Shown here piece by piece: positions 8,103-16,843 of a stretch of 64,000 nucleotides of DNA; within the stretch, counting starts at the first letter, position 1; every line of letters begins with the position of its first letter. Origin of the DNA: Cymbomonas tetramitiformis (lineage: Eukaryota; Chlorophyta; Pyramimonadophyceae; Pyramimonadales; Pyramimonadaceae). The position numbers and the translations under genes were made by a program. Under the pieces are notes generated by a model. The model did no database searches and was not told the DNA's origin. It saw only the letters and a program-made list of their open reading frames with translations. The stretch lies in NCBI GenBank assembly GCA_001247695.2, contig LGRX02025787.1:20630-84629 (forward strand). Reading direction: 5' to 3'.

Positions 8103-11100
8103 TCAATTGAGAAAAAGCAGTGACGTGGGGCCCTCGAGTCGGTGTTGCCGCACGCGGGACGCAGTGCGCTGCCAGAAGTCGAGTGCCGTGCTGCCAGCAA
8201 CTGTAAAGATACCATCCCGTAGCCAGGTTGTCGGGTAGCCTGCTCGGAGCAGTTCCATTTCCAGTTTGGTCAGTGCGATCAGCATAAGCAGTTCGTGTGA
8301 AGAGTGACAAAAAATCCTGTGGAGGGCGCCGATCAGAGTGATAAACTTACGGGCGCGGGTGCACGTGGAAGCCCAATTAACAAAAGGGAAAGCCCGAGGT
8401 GTGTCATAAAGGCCGAGGGATCCCCGCTTCTCGTTCTGTGTCATTGGTCGGATACCGCATTGTTGTTCGGCGAAGCTAACCTCCATCCCGCAGAACTCCA
8501 GACGGTCCGTGGTGCACAAGCTCGTGCACGCACCCCCCGTTTGAAGAACCCGCATCCCTGCAATATAGCACCCGTCACGATACCTGCGTAGGATTCCCCT
8601 GATATGTGCCCACTCCACGGGTGTGCCGGTCATAAAAATAACCAGAACGAGGCAGTCATCAGCTTGCCTCATAAACTGCATAAGATTAATAAAATATGCA
8701 TCAGCACGTAAAGACTCGGAGAACTCTCTCTCACCATAAGCACAAACCAATCCGGCAACTGAGGGGCTGTCACGTCCACCCATACCAACCCCGCGCGTCT
8801 GTCTGACCAGAACCCCCGCGATCCATATAAAGTTGTTACGCAAAGATAAAATCAGCCCATGAATCAGTTTCGCTCGTGTGATACGGACTGCGGTCCTGGT
8901 GGGAACTCCCTTCGTCCAGAGACATACACCTCGCCGTCCGCGAGTTTTGACGAGAACGGATTGCACGGAGGAGCTCGCCCCCCACCTGTCAACCGTGGCA
9001 GTGATCGCTCTGGTGGCCAAGTCGTGATCCACGTTAGAAAATTGGTCTTTCACGTCGAAGGTAGCGCCGTATACCCTGTGGGCACCCTTTGCCGCCCTCG
9101 CATTAAAGTCAGCGATTCTTCCCTTGAGGCGGTGCGTGCCTCCGAGGGTAAAAGCACTGCCGAGTGCGTCCACAATAAAATCAGCCGCTCTGCCGAGTCT
9201 TTTCTGTGCTAGTGCGATCGGACTGGAATAATTCGGCTGGATAGGCCGGTAAAGTTGCATCGCGTTGCACTTGTCCTTAATAAGGACATAAAGAGTGCCA
9301 AAAAACCCGTTCGCATCAAACCTGGCGACGGTGTGAAGCATCTTCGCATTGAACTCACGGCTCATCTTCTCCATTACCGAGGCAACCGTCCCGTCGATCT
9401 TCTCAAACTGCGCGGCGCTGGTCTCCCGCTCCTTCACCAGGAGCTGAAAATATTTTCGCTGGCACATCAGTCCACCCACCGCTCCATTACGGTCCAGTGG
9501 GAATCGTGCAGTTAATTCACAAGCCGCCAGCGCTAGACGATACTCAGCCACGTTCACCGTACCCCACTGCGTGCAATCTGTCCTGCCTGCAGGCACCCCC
9601 TGTTCTTGCGCCCATCGCTGCACCGAACCCCGCAGCTTCAGTTGCAACTCCACCGCCACCTTCATTCTCCTGGCAGCTGTGACCAACTGCCGGCAGAGAG
9701 GCTCCACGTCCCATCTCTCCTCATTCAGTGACGCGCGTGCTGCACAGAAAGGTGCAACCCAACTCTCCGAATAATTGGGCCCCTGTTTCAGCCGCCCCCT
9801 GAAGTGCCTCCCTAACCTGGCCAGTCCCCCCGCCGTCACCGGGTGCTGTCTCTTGGCCGCCGCGTTCTGGATAAGCAGTACGTCCACATCAAAGCGTGCC
9901 CCAGTCGAGCGGTCCTCGTACCCCAGAGCTGATTGTGGGGCGAGGAATCTGAAAACATCGCGCTTCAGCTGCAAGAACCTGTGGACGAAGGGAATTTTAG
10001 TATAGTCTTCCCAGGCAGGAACAGTGAGTACAATCCTGACCGCCGTCCGCGCTCCACGAGCAGAGTCCACAGCGTGTTGAATCGCTCGTAAAATACAACG
10101 TCGGGTATACAAGGGGTTTCCAAAAGCCATCAACTGCCACCAGTAGCTATGAGCATCCAGGCCCGCGGCAAAAGCAGTGTCCTCTTCATAAGGGGTAAAG
10201 AACACAGTGGATTTAAGATTAACATCAAAGGGGGTCGCAAATAACTCCGCAGTCAGAGTGAGAACAGAGCGAAGGACATCTTGGTCAGGGTAGGGGAAGA
10301 TCCAATAGTCACGGGTAATATGATCCACCCAGAACACCATTCGCTGCGCAATAAAGGTAAGATACCCTCTCAGGGAACCCGTAGCAACAGCGCCAGACGT
10401 CTCCATAGCAGCAAGGCGGGCTACTAGTCTCTTCATTCGGGTCCAAAGAACACGCATCACAAGACAATTCCCACGTCTCACAGTGAACCAGACAGTCCAC
10501 TGCTCGATAGAGGTCGCCACACCTTTCACCTTCTTTGCCTGAAGCGTGCGCTCTGAGCTCTTCACCGCGTTGTAGCTGCATCCCTCCACCTCGAAGAGCA
10601 GCGGAAGAATCGCGTCCACCTTCTCATCCTCGCATTTCGTCGAATACCCGGCGAACACGTTGACATAGTCCAAGCAGGCTTCGCGGGCAGACTCCTGGCA
10701 GTCGATACTGAAGGCTGGGGTGTCTTTGAGACTGTGTGCAAGCGGGGCGAGGACCGTGTCGCTGAGGTCAGTGGTTCTCGCACAAACGTGCCCTTCTTCG
10801 TCTCTGGGCAAACTGGGTGACGCTGTGTGGCACATGCACGGGGGTGCTGTGGTCCGAGCTGCCAGCTCCCTGAAGTTGCAGAAGGTCGAGTCGAGCTTCC
10901 GTGTACGCGTCTGTACGACAGTAGTCCTCCGAGTGACAAAGTTGGTGACGCGCCAGCTCAGTTTCAAATGTCGAAGCGCCGCTCGAGCCAGGCTCTTCAA
11001 GTCGATACGGTCCCAGGTCGTCGCCGCCGGAACTCTCAAGACATAGACACCTCGCAGTGGAAAGCCGTGAGCGCGGCTGGCGGCTAGAGCTACCTTGGCT

Positions 11101-12161
11101 CTTAGTGAGGCACGCTGCTGCCAGTTGAAGTATGAGCGTATAGCCTCAAAAACTCTGACCAGTTGCTCCAGCGTAAACTTAAATAGCACAGGGCAAGTTG
11201 CAGGGCGTCTGATAAGGCCCTTGACCACCCAATTGGCCCAGCGATCGCGCGAGAGCTCATAAATCTTCTCGAAGACCACTGCAGCGACATTATGTTTAAG
11301 CTGCTTCGCGAGCTCACCCAACTTCGAGGAGATCTTGTCGCCAGCCGCCCAGGTAACGGTGCTCTCACTCTTACCGAATTTAGTTCTCACTGTGTCCCAG
11401 TCAGAGCCGTCAATCAGGCCGCGTACTGACTTCAGAGAGTTCAAAAGTAGGTCTCCATTCTCAAACTTGGCCAGCCAGGTCATAAGATTAGTGCCGTTCC
11501 ATTCCTCATTATACCATACAGTAAGGGCCGTCTGCCCTTCATCATAAAAATTGTTGCCCTCGCCTCGTGCCTGCAAGGGTCTGCGTGTGCGTCCTCTAAG
11601 GTGGGCAAAGGATCGCTGTTTCTTCTTAGTGGGTCCAGATCGCTGTCTCCGAAATCCCTGAGTGTTCAGAGTATGATTCGGGTGTTGCGTCAGACGGATA
11701 AGTCTCAATTCCGCAGTGTCGGTGTCGGTCTTGGATCTGAAGAAGGCGAGTGGTAAGCATACATAGTTAAAAATACCATAGGATCGCAAGAAGCCATAAA
11801 GTTTACGGGCTCCTCGTTTACTCGGATTTTGTGTCACTTGCAGGTGCTCCAGCGATCTCTTCGTCACACCGTTCCAGGACTTCCCAACATAGCTCAGTGA
11901 CGTCCACGGCGACACAAGTACATAAACTGCAAACCGATCTTCTCCACGATACCACTTCATTAAGTCCTCCGTCGTCATACAGTCCCAAAAAGGTAAGAAA
12001 CGACGTACCCACCATCGTGGTCTACACCCGCAGAGGTGGAAAAAAGTTAGCGCCTGAAATTTCCAGACTCGCATAAACTTGTTCTCCACATCTTCAGCCA
12101 ATAGGTCATTGCGCCAGTGCTCGTCAAATAGAACAGATCTCAAAGTTTCCAGTAGTTCCAT
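8103..12161 (-). CDS. Penelope-like ORF2: GIY-YIG endonuclease, PCIF1-like domain, reverse transcriptase
   Basis: 1352 residues, uninterrupted. Order: a conserved PRWWVRRFLPFWD patch (48-60); GIY-YIG nuclease with VYVLVS (79-84), SYVGKSW (90-96), Arg102, Glu151 and an LNTQG end; a Cys-containing block with LPRDEEGHVC and SLKDTP (about 430-510), recalling the central GHV/DL block of other Penelope ORFs; a PCIF1-like domain (about 630-770) with LFATPFDV, GNPLY and FRFLAPQSAL; and an RT with RPIQPNYSSP, ATFDVKDQF (motif A Asp), GVGMGGRDSP (motif B) and QADDC (motif C, about 1163). RT catalytic aspartates are present, so the protein may be active. ORF1 lies 37 bp upstream. The large middle region is unusual for the family. 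Confidence 0.85.
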   Translation of the reverse strand: MELLETLRSVLFDEHWRNDLLAEDVENKFMRVWKFQALTFFHLCGCRPRWWVRRFLPFWDCMTTEDLMKWYRGEDRFAVYVLVSPWTSLSYVGKSWNGVTKRSLEHLQVTQNPSKRGARKLYGFLRSYGIFNYVCLPLAFFRSKTDTDTAELRLIRLTQHPNHTLNTQGFRRQRSGPTKKKQRSFAHLRGRTRRPLQARGEGNNFYDEGQTALTVWYNEEWNGTNLMTWLAKFENGDLLLNSLKSVRGLIDGSDWDTVRTKFGKSESTVTWAAGDKISSKLGELAKQLKHNVAAVVFEKIYELSRDRWANWVVKGLIRRPATCPVLFKFTLEQLVRVFEAIRSYFNWQQRASLRAKVALAASRAHGFPLRGVYVLRVPAATTWDRIDLKSLARAALRHLKLSWRVTNFVTRRTTVVQTRTRKLDSTFCNFRELAARTTAPPCMCHTASPSLPRDEEGHVCARTTDLSDTVLAPLAHSLKDTPAFSIDCQESAREACLDYVNVFAGYSTKCEDEKVDAILPLLFEVEGCSYNAVKSSERTLQAKKVKGVATSIEQWTVWFTVRRGNCLVMRVLWTRMKRLVARLAAMETSGAVATGSLRGYLTFIAQRMVFWVDHITRDYWIFPYPDQDVLRSVLTLTAELFATPFDVNLKSTVFFTPYEEDTAFAAGLDAHSYWWQLMAFGNPLYTRRCILRAIQHAVDSARGARTAVRIVLTVPAWEDYTKIPFVHRFLQLKRDVFRFLAPQSALGYEDRSTGARFDVDVLLIQNAAAKRQHPVTAGGLARLGRHFRGRLKQGPNYSESWVAPFCAARASLNEERWDVEPLCRQLVTAARRMKVAVELQLKLRGSVQRWAQEQGVPAGRTDCTQWGTVNVAEYRLALAACELTARFPLDRNGAVGGLMCQRKYFQLLVKERETSAAQFEKIDGTVASVMEKMSREFNAKMLHTVARFDANGFFGTLYVLIKDKCNAMQLYRPIQPNYSSPIALAQKRLGRAADFIVDALGSAFTLGGTHRLKGRIADFNARAAKGAHRVYGATFDVKDQFSNVDHDLATRAITATVDRWGASSSVQSVLVKTRGRRGVCLWTKGVPTRTAVRITRAKLIHGLILSLRNNFIWIAGVLVRQTRGVGMGGRDSPSVAGLVCAYGEREFSESLRADAYFINLMQFMRQADDCLVLVIFMTGTPVEWAHIRGILRRYRDGCYIAGMRVLQTGGACTSLCTTDRLEFCGMEVSFAEQQCGIRPMTQNEKRGSLGLYDTPRAFPFVNWASTCTRARKFITLIGALHRIFCHSSHELLMLIALTKLEMELLRAGYPTTWLRDGIFTVAGSTALDFWQRTASRVRQHRLEGPTSLLFLN
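9860..10250 (-). other. PCIF1/CAPAM-like methyltransferase-fold domain inside Penelope-like ORF2
   Basis: Minus-strand ORF2 residues about 637-767. The run LFATPFDVN, then TPYEEDTAF, a conserved W, FGNPLYTRR, a P-W pair (VPAWED), FRFLAPQSAL and DVDVLLIQN follows the order of blocks in the cap adenosine N6-methyltransferase PCIF1 (FASPLN, YCS-F, FGS, ANPPF, IPEW, FLQN) as I remember that family. The catalytic NPPF motif is NPLY here (complement of about 10106-10117). Equivalent blocks occur in the second Penelope-like element and the giant LINE. Confidence 0.55.
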
Positions 12162-12197
12162 TAGACGGGCTGCTCTGCACTGGCGCGGACCATATAG

Positions 12198-13343
12198 CTA
12201 GAATTTAAAGAAGTCGAGGACCCCTGCATTATGCAGATCCACGACGTGATTGACGATAGTCCGTCTCTCGAGTCCACCCCTGGGTTTAGTTTCATCCCAG
12301 CCTTGAGGAATTTCGTTGAGGGCACGTAGAACATCGACGAGTCGGTTCATTCCTGCGACCCCCTTGAATTTCTCATTAACGTCAGCGGGTGTGGTGGTAA
12401 CAGGATACACCCACGATCGGTCTTCTTCCTCCTCTTCTTCGTGTTCTTGTTCTTCTGCCAGATCCTCCACCTCTGGGGCTGGCGTTGCAGTTCTGCCGCG
12501 TCCACCTCCAACATTGCGCCCACGTCCTCCACGTCCACGTCCTGCATTCTCCGCCCGGAACACACGTTTACGTGCAGTAGCTGGAGCGACCGCAGCTGCT
12601 GCTTTGAGTGCCGCCGCCGTAGCCGCGCTGGCGGCTGCTCTCAATCCGGTGATCTCCGCTTGTGCCGCCTGAAGCTGTGCCTGTAACTGTGCTGTAAGCA
12701 GTGACCTGGTAGCTTCTGCATCTTCGTCCAGTTTTCGTTTAATTTCATCCAGTTCTCTTTTCTTCCTTTTCTGTTGCTCACGGCGGCGCTTGTATTTCTC
12801 TGTTTCAGGGGAGAGAACTTCATCGTCGGAATCCGCTGAATCGGTGGTCTCATTGGAGCGTGAGAGCCTGTCACGTTTGCCGGTTCGTGACTTTGACTTC
12901 GATTTTGAAACGGAAGCGGACTTCGACGCAGAGCGGGATTTCGTTGCAGGTGTGTCCCCACGTGACTTACTGCCTGCATTCCGTGGTGTGTCTGGTCGCT
13001 GCTTGTCAAGAGCTTGACGAATCGCCCGCTCGTGTTTGAGTTCCAGGTCGGCACTCATTCTGTGCATCTCACTTTGGTGCAACTGATCACGGAGTTGCTG
13101 TGTGATTCCAGGCTTAAACCCGCCGCCGCCAAACTGATTCTGCTCCGGCGGCGCACCCCAGTTCGGTACTGGTTGAGCCTGATAAGGCTGGGTAGGTGGT
13201 GGTTGGAAGTGATTGGGTGGTGGAGGATATGGAGGGGGAGGCGGCTGATTATGCTGCTGTTGATTAGGCTGTTGAGAATTCCGATTGTACTGCTGCATTG
13301 ATTGGGGATAAAAAGCCCCTTGTGCGTGATTAGGTAGACTCAT
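12198..13343 (-). CDS. Penelope-like ORF1: Gln/Pro-rich, coiled-coil and basic protein
   Basis: 381 residues from the ATG at 13343 (MSLPNHAQG); an upstream in-frame ATG at 13421 exists, but the second element's ORF1 has a matching MSQP start. It has a Gln/Asn/Pro-rich N-terminus, a Lys/Arg/Ser-rich segment with SKSASVSKSKSKSR, a charged predicted coiled coil (KRRREQQKRKKRELDEIKRK and onward), an Ala-rich stretch, a Gly/Arg-rich RGRGGRGR patch and a Glu-rich block. It ends with a small domain containing DLHNAGVLDFFKF that also ends the other ORF1. Composition suggests an RNA-binding, multimerising partner of ORF2, but no known domain is identified. 37 bp separate it from ORF2. Confidence 0.75.
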   Translation of the reverse strand: MSLPNHAQGAFYPQSMQQYNRNSQQPNQQQHNQPPPPPYPPPPNHFQPPPTQPYQAQPVPNWGAPPEQNQFGGGGFKPGITQQLRDQLHQSEMHRMSADLELKHERAIRQALDKQRPDTPRNAGSKSRGDTPATKSRSASKSASVSKSKSKSRTGKRDRLSRSNETTDSADSDDEVLSPETEKYKRRREQQKRKKRELDEIKRKLDEDAEATRSLLTAQLQAQLQAAQAEITGLRAAASAATAAALKAAAAVAPATARKRVFRAENAGRGRGGRGRNVGGGRGRTATPAPEVEDLAEEQEHEEEEEEDRSWVYPVTTTPADVNEKFKGVAGMNRLVDVLRALNEIPQGWDETKPRGGLERRTIVNHVVDLHNAGVLDFFKF

Positions 13344-13519
13344 CGAGAAAAGAAATCGAGCAACCACCAGTAAGGGATCGTAAGATATAAAGTAACTCCC
13401 ACTGTACTTAAAAACCAGCAAGTTGAGAAAGGTACCGAAAAATGATTCACCCTTTCTGTCAATACACTGAGTCGAAGCAACTACCTCTGCACAGTAGCGT
13501 TAGAGCTCAGGGTGGTGTA

Positions 13520-13799
13520 GTTAAAGATTAAATTATTGTATACAGAGGTTCACTCGTTGTATATAACAAAGCAGTTGATGAAAGCAATATTTCTCATAAA
13601 AATAATACCGTCATAATGCAGTGTTTTTAGGCTTCCTAGAGTACTTTCACTGGCCGCCTTCAGGCACAGCTCATCAGTAGGACTGGAAACTCCGAAGCCA
13701 TAATTGGCTATGTATGCACACAGGAGCAATTGGCCTGTGTAAAGTTATGCTAGATTAGAGATCAACAGTTCAGTGCAAGATATGCAGGCACTAAATAAA
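13520..13799 (-). repeat. 280-bp pseudo-LTR of Penelope-like element 1 (upstream copy)
   Basis: Partner of 7376-7655, one mismatch over 280 bp. It lies upstream of ORF1 in element orientation, so it probably carries promoter function as well as a hammerhead ribozyme. Polinton-type sequence resumes at 13800. Confidence 0.95.
13634..13682 (-). ncRNA. Minimal type I hammerhead ribozyme (element 1, upstream repeat)
   Basis: Exact counterpart of 7490-7538, 6144 bp away; all core and stem nucleotides are the same. Two ribozymes per element would allow release of a unit-length transcript between them. Confidence 0.85.
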
Positions 13800-14107
13800 C
13801 GAAGATAAAAAGTAGAACAGCTTTAGACCATGGAACTACAACCGGAGAGCCAGTCTATCAACAGCCCATCAAAGACCCCGCTCTTCCAACGAAGCTCCCG
13901 CGTAGGATAGCCCCTATAATGGTGGCTCCTTTAGATAAGACCAGTATTGGTACAATAACAGGTAATTCAGTATTTCAACAACCTACGGAGGAGTACACCG
14001 GTGTTTCAAATTATCGTAAAGCCATTGATGATATTGAAAAGCGTATCAAAATGAAAAAACAAATGAGGCGTGAAAAACGCCGAAAAGCGGACGTCACAAA
14101 AATATAA
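13800..14107 (+). pseudogene. 3' part of a Polinton ORF interrupted by Penelope-like element 1
   Basis: A frame without stops runs from the element boundary to the TAA at 14105-14107, giving about 100 residues (with an internal ATG at 13919). It contains a Pro-rich part (EPVYQQPIKDPALPTKLPRR), a motif NYRKAIDDIEKRI, and a strongly basic end (KKQMRREKRRKAD). Because it is open from its first base and looks coding before the internal ATG, its true start was probably on the other side of the insertion (7250-7381). The polymerase gene follows 18 bp later on the same strand. Function unknown. Confidence 0.45.
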
Positions 14108-15943
14108 TTTATATAATATAGGAAGATGCCCCCCAAAGTCAGAAAGCAAAATCCTGAGGCACGCCATAAGCTCACTGCTGCAGATTGGGAAGACTTACAA
14201 AGTAAAAATTTAAGTGGTGACGATCGGACGAAAGCCATACGTGATTATAAGAAGAAGTATCGGAAATCGAAAGAGAAGGTTGAGAAAGTCACCAGGCGAC
14301 AATGGACCAAGATAGGGAAGAAACCTGTCCAAGAACAAAGTAGACTTGATGAAATCAATAAGTATACCGTCGGAGATTCAAAAAGACATATCAAGAAATT
14401 CAGCACCGATGTTGAAAAACTTAAGGTTCCCTTTACAACGTTTTTACAAAGAGCAACACCTGATGGCAGCAGTCTGAACTATTGGTTACCGGAGAAGACA
14501 AAAGGAGTTGAGCAAGTATCAATGAGAGCGGTGTTCGAGGATGGGACCACATCCAAGTGGGTCAAAGGTTCAGATCGCCAAGATGTGATGACGAAATTTG
14601 AAGAGATGCTGCAAAGTCCGAAGGGTGGTGATAGCAGCAAAAAGTCCGTCGAGGTTGCCAAAGATATCGAAGTTGAATATTACTCTTCTAAACCACCGGA
14701 AGGTAAAGGCTCTCGTTGCATGGCAGCTCCGAAGAATGGTGTAGAATTACGATTGAAACAATGTGTGATTAAGATAGAATCTAAAAACAATTGTGGTATT
14801 AAATCTTTGGAACTCTTACATAGGAAACGAAAATTAGATAAGATGTTGAGTGATAATCTCATAAAAAAGAATCAATATGAAAACAAATGGAAGCAACTCA
14901 AAAGAGATGCCAGCAATCATAGAGGCAATATTACAACAATATCTAATCAGCTGCGTTTGAAATTGTTTCCGAAAATGGATCAAAATGGAATCAATATAGA
15001 AGACTTTTCTATTTTAGAAAAACATTATGAAACTAATATATTTGTTTGGGGTATCACGGAACGTTTTGATGGTGAACCAATTATGTATTACCCACCGTAC
15101 TTCAACGAACACAATGACTATTCAAGTTATAATGATAGTTATCACATACTTTTACATGATAATCATTATGAACCGATCACTAGAATCGATTGTTTTCGAG
15201 GCAAGACTTATCGACCATCATGTTCTCAATGCAAGTCTCAAAAGTGTATCTTTGCAAACAAAGAAACACGATTAACACCTGGAAACAAACAATGGCATCA
15301 TTGTGAAATTTGCAATCGTAAATTCATGAATCAGGACTGCTACAATCTTCATATCGAACTGATAACATGTGATAAGGTTCACAAATGTAAGATGTGCAAT
15401 GTTATATTTAATCCCAATGAGAAACATATATGTGGATACAAGTCATGTCCTAATTGTAAGATCGTTTGTAACCTACATGAGCACAAGTGTTACATGACCA
15501 AGGTTGATCTAAAACCTGTATTGGACTATAAAACCATTGTTTGTTTTGATTTTGAAACAATGAATGACAACGGCAGATTGATTGTTAATCATTGCGAGAG
15601 CCAATATCACGACGGTTCGTTTGTCATTCACAAAACAATAGATGACTTTCTGGAATGGGTATATTTGAAAAAACATGATAATCATACCTTCGTCGCCCAT
15701 TGCGGAAGTCGCTTCGATTTCCGATTAATAGTAGAACATATCATCAATGTCCAAAGAAAGCCTCCACAAGATATATTATATACAGGTGCAGACATTCTAT
15801 GTATGAGAATTGGAAATGTAAGATTTATTGATTCATATATGTTTATGACAAGACCATTGCATTCCCTTCCGGAAATGTTCGGCTTTGAACATGAAATCAC
15901 GAAGGGATATTATCCACATCTTTTCAATACAAAAGAGAACGAA

Positions 15944-16677
15944 CTACGGGCCGGTGCACTGGGGTAGTGATCCTGGTTGGTGAGTCCTGGGTGAGACTTG
16001 GTTCAGTTTTTATGGGGACTACTATCTTTTACTTTCTTTTATGTTGAGAATTTCAAACTGTCTTACACACTCGTGGCAGTTTTTCAGAAGTTTTTACGTA
16101 AGACACTTTTGTCACTTTGTATTACAAAAGCGTGGAAGATTTTTAGAACTTATTACGTGAGACATTTGACTGAGACTCTCCAGCTCATTGCCTTGGCGAC
16201 AACCCAGTTGCTTTTGAGTTTTGTATGGTGCTAGGCTATCTGACTATGACGGCATAACTGCTTGAGAAATTATTTGCCAGCTCGCCTAGAGAGAAATCGG
16301 AGTGTATCCCAACTGCCTGTGACTGTACATCTTATCACTATGGTCAACAGCAGCTTGGTTCTTCGCATCATACTAAGCCAACATTGGGACTGACTTTTTA
16401 GTTCCTGCAAAGCTCACTGAGGAAGGTTTGTGGCTCAAACCGAAAAGCTTATGAGTAGCCAGCATTAGCTCCGGTATTTCATATCGTTGTTTGTACAGAG
16501 TATTTTGGTTTTTATATTATTATCTCAGCACGACTTTATCACAACTGTTATTGCAAAAGCTACTTGTTCTGACTTGCTGTGTTCGAGCCGTCACTGCGGT
16601 CGTATTTATTACACTACACTACTACGTGCAGCTTTCGAGCACATACCGTATTACAGCGAAAGTTTATTTTTTATAAC
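15944..16677 (+). repeat. 734-bp pseudo-LTR of Penelope-like element 2 (upstream copy)
   Basis: Starts CTACGGGCCGGTGCACTGGG and ends TTATTTTTTATAAC; 733 of 734 positions match 22268-23001. It contains a hammerhead ribozyme near its 3' third. The region 16678-16843 between repeat and ORF1 start has no gene. Confidence 0.95.
16412..16456 (+). ncRNA. Minimal type I hammerhead ribozyme (element 2, upstream repeat)
   Basis: Plus strand: stem I GCTCA, core CTGAGGA (variant at the tolerant position 7), stem II GGTTTG/CAAACC around a TGGCT loop, core GAAA, loop AGCT closed by one A-T pair, cleavage nucleotide A at 16451, then stem I TGAGT. It has the same architecture as the element 1 ribozyme (single-pair stem III with 4-nt loop), with unrelated stem sequences. 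One extra A precedes stem II. Confidence 0.8.
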
Positions 16678-16843
16678 TTTTTATCTACAGTACTCACAGG
16701 GACGTTTTTCTGACGATCGCCCACGAGACTGCTTAAAGATCCAGCGGGCTACTTTGTAGGTACCGGATCGAGAACTCTCTATTTACGAGAGGGACAAATT
16801 GTTTTCAACACTTACTTTTTTCAAATTTACAGTTACTACCACG

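Larger units (their letters stand above)
7376..13799 (-). mobile_element. Penelope-like element 1, apparently intact
   Basis: A 6.4-kb element on the minus strand bounded by 280-bp direct repeats (7376-7655 and 13520-13799) that differ at one position. It contains ORF1 (12198-13343) and ORF2 (8103-12161), both uninterrupted. ORF2 has an N-terminal GIY-YIG endonuclease and a C-terminal reverse transcriptase, and each terminal repeat holds a hammerhead ribozyme. Terminal direct repeats ('pseudo-LTRs') with hammerheads are known hallmarks of Penelope-like elements, and N-terminal GIY-YIG is the arrangement described for the Naiad/Chlamys clades. It interrupts the Polinton. Nearly identical repeats point to a recent insertion. 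Confidence 0.88.
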
